Assembly: GCA_017548275.1 (NCBI GenBank)
Contig: JAFZAH010000037.1
Span: forward strand, 42,573-106,572
Origin: Prevotella sp.
GTDB taxonomy: Bacteria; Bacteroidota; Bacteroidia; Bacteroidales; Bacteroidaceae
Direction: 5' to 3'
DNA length: 64,000 bases
The notes under the pieces were generated by a model, which ran no database searches, was not told the DNA's origin, and was given only the letters and a program-made list of their open reading frames with translations. How positions within the stretch are numbered: the first letter of the stretch is position 1; each line of letters starts with the position of its first letter. The position numbers and the translations under genes are program-made. Of the stretch, positions 16,391 to 24,090 are shown piece by piece.

Positions 16391-17395
16391 ATGGTTAATA
16401 ACAAACATGTGCCCCCCCCTCGAGGGGGTGTTCCTCCATCTCGGAAAAAGAAAGAACTAACAGGAAGAGAGAAATTGCATTCCCTTTTTCTCGATAAAAA
16501 AGAGGAAGAAATAGTGACGCCTTCTTCTCCTGTAACGAACGAGGAAACTGCCTCAGGGCCTTCTCCCTCATTGAAGAACGAGGTTGTGACAAAAGTACCA
16601 TTCGAGCAAGAGAAAAAAGAAGATGAAATGGTGTCGACAGTATCATCTCCTGCGACAAAAAGTATCCTTGGCATCGATAAGAGGAAAGTTCTTATAGGTG
16701 CGATTTGCTTAGCAGGTGTTTTGTTGTGTATTATTTTAGTGACAACACCATTTGGGAAGAGTTTATCACCCAAAGATGTAGTTGATACTTATATGAAATG
16801 CTATATTGATAATAATCACAAGGAGGGAATAACTAAATGTTGTTTAGATGAGACTTCAGCTGAAGCTGCTTATACACAGGCAATCAATCAAGACATGTTG
16901 ATTAATGTTACGGAATACGAGATTGCTAAAGAAGATTTGCAGGGCGACGATAATGCTGTGGTGGATGTAAAATGCAAGCAGAATGATGACATGGATTATG
17001 TCTTTAAGTTTTTCATGGTGAAGAACAAGAATGGAGATTGGAAAATTAAAAATTCTCAGGCACTCTTTTTATCGCCCAAAAGTGCTGTTGATTTCGCGAT
17101 GAAATGTCTTGTAATACAAGATTATGCTACTTATGCCCAATTCTTATATGTTGACGAGGACAAACCTGAATATGAACAAACGTCAGAAATCAACATGGCT
17201 GCTAATACTACCCAAAAGATGTACTCGGAGAATCCTGTGACCGAATATGAGATACTTAATGTGGATGATCAAGGCGATGGCAAGACCGTAGTGGAAGTGA
17301 AGATAAAGCAGAAAGACGGTAAAGAGTCAATCTCGAAGATGAACATGGTAAAGAACAGAAATGGAGAGTGGAAAATCAAGGCTAGCGATGGATAA
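16391..17395 (+). CDS. Membrane-anchored protein with two DUF4878-like domains
   Basis: 334 aa. N-terminal ~95 residues are cytoplasmic, Pro-rich at the start (PPPRGGVPPSRKKKE, a possible GYF ligand), then Ser/Thr/Glu rich. One membrane helix (VLIGAICLAGVLLCIILVT, about 98-116). Outside are two tandem NTF2-like repeats, each with SPK(D/S)(V/A)VD(T/F)..MKC at the start and NGDWKI/NGEWKI at the end, the pattern of DUF4878/lumazine-binding-like domains. The direct N-terminal proline run next to three GYF proteins is suggestive (inference). Confidence 0.8.
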   Translation: MVNNKHVPPPRGGVPPSRKKKELTGREKLHSLFLDKKEEEIVTPSSPVTNEETASGPSPSLKNEVVTKVPFEQEKKEDEMVSTVSSPATKSILGIDKRKVLIGAICLAGVLLCIILVTTPFGKSLSPKDVVDTYMKCYIDNNHKEGITKCCLDETSAEAAYTQAINQDMLINVTEYEIAKEDLQGDDNAVVDVKCKQNDDMDYVFKFFMVKNKNGDWKIKNSQALFLSPKSAVDFAMKCLVIQDYATYAQFLYVDEDKPEYEQTSEINMAANTTQKMYSENPVTEYEILNVDDQGDGKTVVEVKIKQKDGKESISKMNMVKNRNGEWKIKASDG

Positions 17396-17402
17396 GTGTT
17401 GA

Positions 17403-17723
17403 CAAAACAAAGACCCGTTTGTGTTCAATGACTATTTCCTTTATTGTCTTTGTAAACAGGTACGCTTTGTCAACCTGCGTTATCTTGACCGTGGTAGTAT
17501 TATCTTGTTTGGCTCAACGATTTCCGCAAAGAAAGGCAGTCCCGATTTCGTGGTTGATACCGTGTTCGTTGTTGACGAGTGGAGAGAATACCATCCAGGA
17601 AAAGCTAGGTCAGAATTAAGAAGTTTTATTCCAAAGTATTATGATGATATCATGTTGTTTGCTTATACTGGATACATAGCTACAGAAGGAAGGACATATA
17701 ATGCAACTCTTCATTTCCTATAA
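17403..17723 (+). pseudogene. Probable 5'-truncated gene remnant
   Basis: The frame is open from just after a TGA at 17400 to 17723 with protein-like sequence throughout (KDPFVFNDYFLYCLCKQV, LRYLDRGSIILFGS, FVVDTVFVVDEWREY). The only in-frame initiators are internal (GTG at 17421), and the sequence before it already looks coding, so the N-terminus seems lost. The family was not recognised. It could instead be a short live gene starting at GTG. Confidence 0.45.
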
Positions 17724-17749
17724 ACTAAATGACAATGTAATAGGTACAA

Positions 17750-17774
17750 GCCGAAAAACCTTAAAAGAGTAGGC
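17750..17774 (+). promoter_or_regulatory. Shared leader motif, copy C
   Basis: GCCGAAAAACC...TTAAAAGAGTAGGC, 21 nt before the ATG at 17796. Confidence 0.6.
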
Positions 17775-17795
17775 GTATAATTATATTTGACTAAT

Positions 17796-18311
17796 ATGAA
17801 AAAAACATTTATTGTAGTAATCTTTGCTTTATTAGCAGGATGCATGTTATCCGTTTCCTGTGGTGGAAATAGTAATAATTCTAAGAGTAATAGTAGTGCT
17901 TTTGAATCAGGATCAAATGACGAGAACGATAACGTCAGCAGTAAAGATGTGTCTGAGTCTGCAGCACTGACATCTTCAGATGAGTCTGTGTCTGAAGACG
18001 CAGATAACGCCTCATCTGTAAACGACATGGTGGATGAAGCCAACAGGACTGTGGACGAGATGGTGGATGAGGCCAACAAGACTGTGGACAAAATGGTAGA
18101 TGAGGCCAACAAGACTGTGGATAAGATGGTAGAGGACGCTGGGGGTGTCGCAGGAAAAATGATGAACAATAGCGGTGCTGTTAGAGAGATGCGTCAGGCT
18201 CAAAAGGAGGCTGCCGCCGAAATGCGTCAAGCCCAAAAGGAGGCTGCCGCCGAGATGCGTCAAGCCCAAAAGGAGGCTGCCGATGAAATGAGGAAGGCCA
18301 TGGGGTTCTAA
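17796..18311 (+). CDS. Lipoprotein with two arrays of 11-residue coiled-coil repeats
   Basis: 171 aa from ATG 17796 (an upstream TTG is in frame but would give a poorer signal). Lipoprotein signal MKKTFIVVIFALLAGCMLSVSCGG with possible lipidated Cys at 16 or 22. A Ser/Asn/Glu-rich stalk follows. Then three-plus copies of MVDEANKTVDK (DNA unit 33 bp, 18027-18125), a Gly-containing break, and three copies of MRQAQKEAAAE (33 bp, 18189-18287). Eleven-residue periodicity is the hendecad pattern of right-handed coiled coils, so the protein is probably an extended rod on the membrane, reminiscent of Lpp-like spacers. Last gene of the island. Confidence 0.8.
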   Translation: MKKTFIVVIFALLAGCMLSVSCGGNSNNSKSNSSAFESGSNDENDNVSSKDVSESAALTSSDESVSEDADNASSVNDMVDEANRTVDEMVDEANKTVDKMVDEANKTVDKMVEDAGGVAGKMMNNSGAVREMRQAQKEAAAEMRQAQKEAAAEMRQAQKEAADEMRKAMGF

Positions 18312-18377
18312 ACCATTATTTGTCCTGAAAGAAATAAATTAGGCTAATTATACTTTTATACGATTTATGGCAATTGC

Positions 18378-18415
18378 CCGGCGGTCATCCTGAACAGGAC
18401 GGTCGCCGGTTTTTT
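18378..18415 (+). terminator. Terminator at the island's 3' end
   Basis: CCGGCG/CGCCGG outer stem, with a partly paired interior (TCCT/AGGA), then T6. It closes the 10.1-18.3 kb run. Confidence 0.8.
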
Positions 18416-18474
18416 GATGATTCAGGAGAAAGATGGAGCCGTATGCTTGGGTTAAGCGAATAAAGTCATTCTTT

Positions 18475-18506
18475 TTTGCCTGTATAGATAACATTTGTTA
18501 TCTTTG
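18475..18506 (+). promoter_or_regulatory. Consensus promoter for the BspA-like gene
   Basis: TTTG, 20 nt, TATCTTTG. It places the transcript start near 18513, so the ATG at 18495 cannot be used and 18528 is the start. Confidence 0.75.
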
Positions 18507-18527
18507 TGGGCAGAAACAATAATAGGT

Positions 18528-19136
18528 ATGAAAAGGTGGGTCATAAGTATCATCATGACATGTTGTCTCCTCACTGCACAGGCACAGGTGCGTGAGGAGG
18601 GCAATTATTTGTTTGTGATGATTGACAGCGTGCGGAAATTGGAACTGTGCATTGCTCGTGACCCATTGGGCACTGAGGCTGGCGTGGGCATCTCACAATA
18701 CCATCATCCGGCGGTTCCTGTAACCACCACGGGCCGTATCGTCATCCCCTCGTCAGTGGTTGACTGCCGCGGAAAAAGATATGATGTGAGGGGAGTGACA
18801 AGAGCCGGGCTGCAAGGGTGCGCCGAACTGACAGAGGTGGTGCTTCCCGACAGTTGCGAAGGTTTCGGCGACCAAGCCTTTCAGGGGTGTGCCAAGTTGG
18901 AGAGTATCACCTTCCCGCCAACGATGAAAGTCATCTATGCCAAGGCGATGAGCGGCTGCTCATCGCTGCGCAGGGTGACGGTGTTGGGCGCGACTCCGCC
19001 ATGGTGCGATGAGAATGTGTTTGACGAACAAACCTACCAAAAGGCTACGCTTGTGGTGCCGGCAGGGAGCGAGGATGCTTACCGCCGCGCTCCGGCATGG
19101 AGGAGGTTTAAGTTTAGAATGACAAAATATGAATGA
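18528..19136 (+). CDS. Small secreted BspA-like leucine-rich repeat protein
   Basis: 202 aa. Signal peptide (MKRWVISIIMTCCLLTAQAQ). Residues ~75-150 are LRR_5-type repeats (LTEVVLPDSCEGFGDQAFQGCAKLESITFPPTMKVI). The C-terminus carries TPPWCDENVFDEQTYQKATLVVP, AYRRAPAWRRFKFRM, the capping segment common to Bacteroidetes BspA-like proteins. Probably extracellular or outer surface. The next gene repeats this layout twice. Confidence 0.85.
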   Translation: MKRWVISIIMTCCLLTAQAQVREEGNYLFVMIDSVRKLELCIARDPLGTEAGVGISQYHHPAVPVTTTGRIVIPSSVVDCRGKRYDVRGVTRAGLQGCAELTEVVLPDSCEGFGDQAFQGCAKLESITFPPTMKVIYAKAMSGCSSLRRVTVLGATPPWCDENVFDEQTYQKATLVVPAGSEDAYRRAPAWRRFKFRMTKYE

Positions 19137-19379
19137 GGTATTAGGGAAGCGGTATCAATCCGTGAAATTCATTGTCTTTATGGTTTAGGGTAGAGGGTTC
19201 AGGGCATATCTCTTGCTCCTTGCCCCTTGCTCCTTGCCCCTCTTTATCAGTGTTTAGGGTTTAGTGTTCTACCGCTATTTCGAATCCGTAGTATTTGTGT
19301 AATTCGTAGTCGAAGTGATTGAAGAAATCCGTATAATTTGTTAAATCCATTGTTTAAGAAATAATTCGTAGTCTGGTAA
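19137..19379 (+). repeat. TTGCTCCTTGCCCC and CGTAGT word repeats
   Basis: A run of TTGCTCCTTGCCCCTTGC (19208-19241), preceded by GGCATATCTC. The same block, reverse-complemented, appears inside the NRPS gene at 27775-27812. ATTCGTAGT/AATCCGTA words follow up to the next start. Confidence 0.65.
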
Positions 19380-20630
19380 ATGGTAAAACGAGTATTGTTG
19401 ATGTTGATTTGTGTGTGGGGCGCGTGGGGCGCTCAGGCACAAATCGTTTACTCAAAGGTGATGGCGGGCGACTCCGTCACCAACATCTTGTTACAGATTC
19501 AAAGATTACCACAAGGCATCATTACTCATGTCGGACCGCTTCGCCGTGGCCACGCCTGCATCGACTGGTCGCTGCGGGGCGCGTTGACCGTGCCCCCCTC
19601 GGTTACTGACTTTGACGGAACGCCCTATCCGTTGTTAGCAGTTGGTTTCCATGCTTTTTATAAATGTGTGGGACTGACCGAGGTGACGCTACCGACTACG
19701 ATCCGCCTGCTGTGCTACGAGGCTTTTTACGGATGCGGCGCACTTACCGAGATTTATTTATCAGACAGTCTGTTGGTGGTTGGTGAACGCTCGTTCAGCG
19801 GATGCACGTCGCTCAAGCGCATCAACTTGCCGTGTGCTGTGCCACCACGATGCGATGCCGACGCCTTCGATACCACTACCTATCAAGAGGCACAAATTAT
19901 CGTGCCGAAGGGGTGCCGCGAGGCCTATTTGGCCACAGAGCCATGGAACCGCTTTGTGCAGATAGAAGAAGGGGATGAGACGGCAGCGCCAACGTCTAAT
20001 GCCGACTATGGCTATTGGCTGCGCGCGAAAGAAGCCTTAGAGACAACCTATGCCGAGGAACAATGGCGTATTCCGCAGCGTGTGGAAGAAGACGAGATGT
20101 GGACGGTCATGTTGGCGACAGACCGAGGGGCTCAACAAATGGTGTTCTCTACGCGTCGTGCGTTTGGTATGGCTGTGGTGGGGAGCGGCTTGGCTGATGA
20201 GTGCTGCATCGACACGACTTTCGCAGGAACGCTGGCACTGCCCGACAGCGTGACGGCACCCGACGGGCGTCGTTATATGGTGGGTGGCGTGGCTAAGAAT
20301 GCTTTCGCGGGATGCAGACGATTACAGCGGATAGATTTGCCCACACATCTGGAGTTTATCGACAATCTGGCTTTTTACGACTGCAAGTCGCTGAATCAAG
20401 TGGTCATTCCCGCCAATATGAAAGAAATCATGTCGTCTGCCTTCGCGGGGTGTGGCGGTTTGAACAGAGTGGAAACCTTGGCGCAGACACCGCCCGACCT
20501 CTTTGTTGATGCCTTCGACGACCGCACGTTCAACACGGCCACACTGGTCTTACCGGAAGGTGCGAGCGAAGCATATATGGCCACGGACGCATGGCCACTG
20601 TTCAAGTTTAGAATGTTGAATGTTGAATGA
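19380..20630 (+). CDS. Secreted BspA-like protein with duplicated module
   Basis: 416 aa. Signal peptide (MVKRVLLMLICVWGAWGAQAQ). Two copies of the module seen in the previous gene: LRR_5 repeats (LTEVTLPTTIRLLCYEAFYGCGALTEI; LQRIDLPTHLEFIDNLAFYDCKSLNQVVIP), each followed by the (T/V)PP...AFD..T(Y/F)..A.(I/L)(I/V)(V/L)P(K/E)G cap. The C-terminus FKFRM is followed by LNVE encoded by GTTGAATGTTGAA words, so an intergenic repeat supplies the last codons and the stop. Confidence 0.85.
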   Translation: MVKRVLLMLICVWGAWGAQAQIVYSKVMAGDSVTNILLQIQRLPQGIITHVGPLRRGHACIDWSLRGALTVPPSVTDFDGTPYPLLAVGFHAFYKCVGLTEVTLPTTIRLLCYEAFYGCGALTEIYLSDSLLVVGERSFSGCTSLKRINLPCAVPPRCDADAFDTTTYQEAQIIVPKGCREAYLATEPWNRFVQIEEGDETAAPTSNADYGYWLRAKEALETTYAEEQWRIPQRVEEDEMWTVMLATDRGAQQMVFSTRRAFGMAVVGSGLADECCIDTTFAGTLALPDSVTAPDGRRYMVGGVAKNAFAGCRRLQRIDLPTHLEFIDNLAFYDCKSLNQVVIPANMKEIMSSAFAGCGGLNRVETLAQTPPDLFVDAFDDRTFNTATLVLPEGASEAYMATDAWPLFKFRMLNVE

Positions 20631-20714
20631 TGAATTGAGAATTCGTTATTCAAAAATTCAACACTCAACATTCAACACTCAACATTCAACATTCAACACT
20701 CAACATTCAACACT
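20613..20714 (+). repeat. GTTGAAT/ATTCAACA inverted word repeat
   Basis: AATGTTGAATGTTGAATG on the left (inside the end of the LRR gene) faces a ~65-nt run of CATTCAACACTCAA on the right, with GAGAATTCG between. Inverted ends built of 8-nt words, no ORF inside. Confidence 0.65.
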
Positions 20715-20716
20715 CC

Positions 20717-22048
20717 TTACCCCCGCTCTTTGCTTCTAAGGGTTTTGATGCGTTTCTCCACATCGCTGTTCCACTCCTGCCAATGCTCAAGCAATGCCTC
20801 GCGCACCTTGTCACGGTCGCTGGCGGAAAAACGTGAGTCGAGGGCATCCACATAATCATATACAAAACGGTTCATCTCCTGAATGCGCTGATTGAGGTCG
20901 GCATGCCGCCAAGACCAGTGACGCAAGGTGTCCAACTCACGGGTGACACCCGACTTCGCGGCAGCCCTGTCAAAGGCTTGCAAGGCCTGAGTTTTGGCGG
21001 TGGACACGCGGTTGAGTTCCTCCTGCAACCGCTGGCTCTCAGCATGTAATTGTGCTATGCTGTCACGCATAGTACCCATTCTCGTGGCCATCTGAGCCTC
21101 CATCTCGGCTTGGGTGGCCGCATTCTCTTCTTGCTGACGTGCCAGCACCTCGCGAAGAGAGTCGGTGGCATGACGGTCAACGATGGTACGTGTAACCGGT
21201 TCGCTGACTGTCTGTGCTGGACGGAAAAGCCATACGGCGAGGGCTCCCAACGCAGCCAAGCACAATGCTCCAACACTGGCAATTGCCCATTGACGGCGAC
21301 GGCGACGACTGGCAAGGGTACTGTCGATGGCATTACACAACTCATTGATATTGGCATAACGCTGGTCTATGGGACGCAGACACCGTTCGATAATCTGTCG
21401 GTAGGGTTTGCCCGGATTGATGTCTTGCATAATAAGCCCGAGGCTGTAAATGTCATTGCGCACATCTGGTGTGTATGCGGTGGTCTGCTCCGGAGCCATA
21501 TAGCGCAGCGTGCCGGCGGGTTGTTTGAGGGTAGTGTGGCTGTCGGTGTCGGCCATACCGAAATCTATCACCTTCACCTGTAAGCCGTTGTGGGCTATCA
21601 TGATGTTCTCGGGCTTCAGGTCGCGGTGGATGATGCCCTTGGAATGAAGATACCCAACAGCCGAGATAAGGTCATCGATAATTTGCCGACGCTGCTCTTC
21701 CGAAAGCGTATCACGCCGCTCGCCTTCGATATAATCGGTAAGCGTGGTACCATCGATATATTCCATCACGATGCACTGCCCCACTCCATCCACCGTTTCC
21801 AGGCCGAACGCTTGAACGATGCCAGGATGCTGCAGTTGCATCATGATTTCCAACTCTTTGCGCAACATCTCCCGGTACATGGATTGACGCAGAGACTGGG
21901 GCGTGAGCGACTTCAACACGAAAAGACGACCAAATCGCGTTGCACGGTAGAGCCGGCTGACTCCAGACTCGCAAAGCATCTGGATATCAGTGAATTTGCG
22001 GCTGATGCCTTCGAAACTGTCAGTGAAGAATTCGGATGAGTCGTTCAT
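20717..22048 (-). CDS. Membrane Ser/Thr protein kinase
   Basis: 443 aa. Eukaryotic-type kinase domain (about 15-260): lysine in LFVLKSL, catalytic loop HRDLKPEN, DFGMAD, and APEQ in the activation segment. One membrane helix (WAIASVGALCLAALGALAVWLF, about 255-277). The outside part is a long coiled coil (AQTVSEPVTRTIVDRHATDSL... to the end) instead of PASTA domains, so the signal sensed is unknown. The gene follows the TPR-AraC regulator by 25 nt on the same strand, and the pair is probably co-transcribed. Confidence 0.92.
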   Translation of the reverse strand: MNDSSEFFTDSFEGISRKFTDIQMLCESGVSRLYRATRFGRLFVLKSLTPQSLRQSMYREMLRKELEIMMQLQHPGIVQAFGLETVDGVGQCIVMEYIDGTTLTDYIEGERRDTLSEEQRRQIIDDLISAVGYLHSKGIIHRDLKPENIMIAHNGLQVKVIDFGMADTDSHTTLKQPAGTLRYMAPEQTTAYTPDVRNDIYSLGLIMQDINPGKPYRQIIERCLRPIDQRYANINELCNAIDSTLASRRRRRQWAIASVGALCLAALGALAVWLFRPAQTVSEPVTRTIVDRHATDSLREVLARQQEENAATQAEMEAQMATRMGTMRDSIAQLHAESQRLQEELNRVSTAKTQALQAFDRAAAKSGVTRELDTLRHWSWRHADLNQRIQEMNRFVYDYVDALDSRFSASDRDKVREALLEHWQEWNSDVEKRIKTLRSKERG

Positions 22049-22073
22049 TGTTGATTGGTCTATGGGTTGAAAA

Positions 22074-23834
22074 TCACTCTTCCTCCTGGCTCAGGTCGAG
22101 GAATTGTTTGCGATAGACGGAGGGGGTGATGCCCACCGCTTGCTGGAAAAGTTTGTAGAAGGTGGCGGGTGAATTGAAACCGAGGTCGCTCCAAATTTTC
22201 TTGAGAGGGTAATCGGTCTTTTCGGGGTCGGAAAGGATGCGGATGGCCTCGTTGATGCGGTAGGAGTTGACGAACTGCAAGTAACTCATGCCGCTCTTCT
22301 CTTTGATAATGGCAGAGAGATATGTGCGGTTGGTGCCTAACAATTCCGCCAGATGCTCACGGTTGAGTTGCGGGTCGGCATAGAGTCGCTCATGCTCCAT
22401 GAGATGGCAGGCGCGGTCGTAGAGTTCCTGCACCTTCGCCTCATTGGGCATATTGGGCTCACTGGGGGAATTCGGTTCATTAGCTGCATCGGGCGTATTG
22501 GGCTGATTCGCCTGATTGGCCTCTTGTGCGCTCTCTAAGTGGTCGATACGTTGTTGCAGTTCTTTCTGCCGCGCCACCGACTTGGCATTCTGCCTGACGA
22601 TGTTTTTATAGAGGACGTTTCGTTTGCGGTAGAGCCATGCGATGACCGACAACAGCGCCAACAGCAAGGCGACGGCAGCCACCAAGAAGAGGTTCATCCT
22701 CCGCTGGTCGGCCATCTGTTGTTTGCGCACCTGTGCCTCCTGCTCTTTTTTCTGGATGTCGAGCATGATGGTGCGCTCGTGGTTGAGTCGGTCCATGTTC
22801 ACGCGCGTGAGCGTGTCCATCATCAGGTTGGCACGCTCCAGACAATCCATGGCTTTGGAGTTTTGCCCCAACCGCTCACAATTTCTCGCCATCAGCCGCA
22901 GACAAGCCACCACCTTGGTCTTTCCCGATGCCTCCTGAGCGGCATCGAGCGCTTTCTGCGCCATATCGTTCGAGAGAGCGTAATTGCCCTTGCGGTTCAA
23001 CACCTCGGCGTATTGCAGATAGGTATCGGGCAACAGGAACGGCTGGTGCAGACTGTCGGCAAGGATAACAGCCCGTCTGGCAAACTGCTCGGCCGATGCG
23101 ATATCGCCCATGTCCAACTTCACTTTTGAATACAGCGTATAGACCGAAGCCACATCGTCGTAGGGATAGACCTGATACATGTCCAACGCTTCTTTAAGAA
23201 AAGCCTCTGCCCGTTGATTATCGCCTATGAGATTGTAATAATTGGCCTGATAATACGCGCCCATGAACGTCTGCTCATAGTCGTCGTTTTTCTTTCCGTA
23301 GTCATAGATACGGCGGGCGTTTGTTATGCCCGCAGTGTCGGTGGCGGAATGGGTCAACGTGAGCAGATTGCCATAGACACGGCCCTTGAGTTGTTCGTAT
23401 TGCGCCTTTTCGGCATAATCGAGACTGCGGAAGAAAAACTGCTGCGCCACAAAACTGTTGTTCTCGGTCATGGCGTGATAGATGCCCATCGCATTCGTGA
23501 CGAGCGCCATCACCGAGTCGTTCTCAATATCCTCGGCCAAATCGCGCGCGCTGTTGAGCAGAAGAAGCGATGATTTGCCCTGCCCCGAGAAAAGTTGCGA
23601 CAATCCCTGATAAAACAAAGCGTAAGCCTCGCCGCGGCGGTCATCCTGTCGTTTCGATACCGACAACAACTGTGCGGCATAGACCGTCAGCGAGTCATAG
23701 CGGCATAGGCTGCGTGCATTTTCACAACGCTGCCACAAGTCGCCTTGACTGACGGTCTGGGCGGTCACCGGATGTGCCAACCCTGTCAAAATGATAAGAC
23801 AAATACTATAAATATAACACGAAAAGTGTTTCAT
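22074..23834 (-). CDS. TPR-transmembrane-AraC hybrid regulator
   Basis: 586 aa. Signal peptide (MKHFSCYIYSICLIILTGLAHPVTAQ), ~330 residues of TPR-like helical repeats, a membrane helix (MNLFLVAAVALLLALLSVIAWLY, about 379-401), a coiled coil, an Asn/Pro/Glu-rich linker (NQPNTPDAANEPNSP), and a C-terminal AraC-type double HTH (LAELLGTNRTYLSAIIKEKSGMSYLQFVNSYRI... to VGITPSVYRKQF). Such Bacteroidetes proteins sense in the periplasm and bind DNA in the cytoplasm. The linker's repeated NxPN units have tandem DNA behind them. Confidence 0.9.
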   Translation of the reverse strand: MKHFSCYIYSICLIILTGLAHPVTAQTVSQGDLWQRCENARSLCRYDSLTVYAAQLLSVSKRQDDRRGEAYALFYQGLSQLFSGQGKSSLLLLNSARDLAEDIENDSVMALVTNAMGIYHAMTENNSFVAQQFFFRSLDYAEKAQYEQLKGRVYGNLLTLTHSATDTAGITNARRIYDYGKKNDDYEQTFMGAYYQANYYNLIGDNQRAEAFLKEALDMYQVYPYDDVASVYTLYSKVKLDMGDIASAEQFARRAVILADSLHQPFLLPDTYLQYAEVLNRKGNYALSNDMAQKALDAAQEASGKTKVVACLRLMARNCERLGQNSKAMDCLERANLMMDTLTRVNMDRLNHERTIMLDIQKKEQEAQVRKQQMADQRRMNLFLVAAVALLLALLSVIAWLYRKRNVLYKNIVRQNAKSVARQKELQQRIDHLESAQEANQANQPNTPDAANEPNSPSEPNMPNEAKVQELYDRACHLMEHERLYADPQLNREHLAELLGTNRTYLSAIIKEKSGMSYLQFVNSYRINEAIRILSDPEKTDYPLKKIWSDLGFNSPATFYKLFQQAVGITPSVYRKQFLDLSQEEE

Positions 23835-23868
23835 CCGACTATTTACAAGATTGCTAAAAATGTGACTA

Positions 23869-23899
23869 CAAAATTAACCGATTTCCGTAAAAGAGCAAA
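23869..23899 (-). promoter_or_regulatory. Promoter of the regulator-kinase operon
   Basis: On the minus strand TTTG, 19 nt, TAATTTTG; 35 nt before the start at 23834. Confidence 0.7.
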
Positions 23900-23965
23900 A
23901 AAACGAGTTGAAAAAGTGGTTTTTTAGTTCAAAAATAGCAATTTGCCGTAAATGAAAAAGAATGA

Positions 23966-23998
23966 TTGCCCGTATATGTCCAAAAAAACATATCTTTG
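23966..23998 (+). promoter_or_regulatory. Promoter of the 24.1-kb secreted protein gene
   Basis: TTG, 22 nt, TATCTTTG. The leader is ~85 nt. The 256-nt divergent region holds this and the regulator promoter, nothing else visible. Confidence 0.55.
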
Positions 23999-24090
23999 CA
24001 ACAATAAATAACATGCGGAAGCACAATAAAAAAATAACGACCAACCTTCTTTTAGTAAACCTTACTATCATAGTTAATTAAAAACTTGAA

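Noticed and set aside
17782-17789. TATATTTG as a promoter for the hendecad lipoprotein gene
   Set aside because: It lies 7 nt before the ATG and has no -33 element; it would give a leaderless transcript and skip the conserved leader motif.
22353-23129. Plus-strand frames opposite the TPR-AraC regulator
   Set aside because: Antisense shadows of a well-supported gene.
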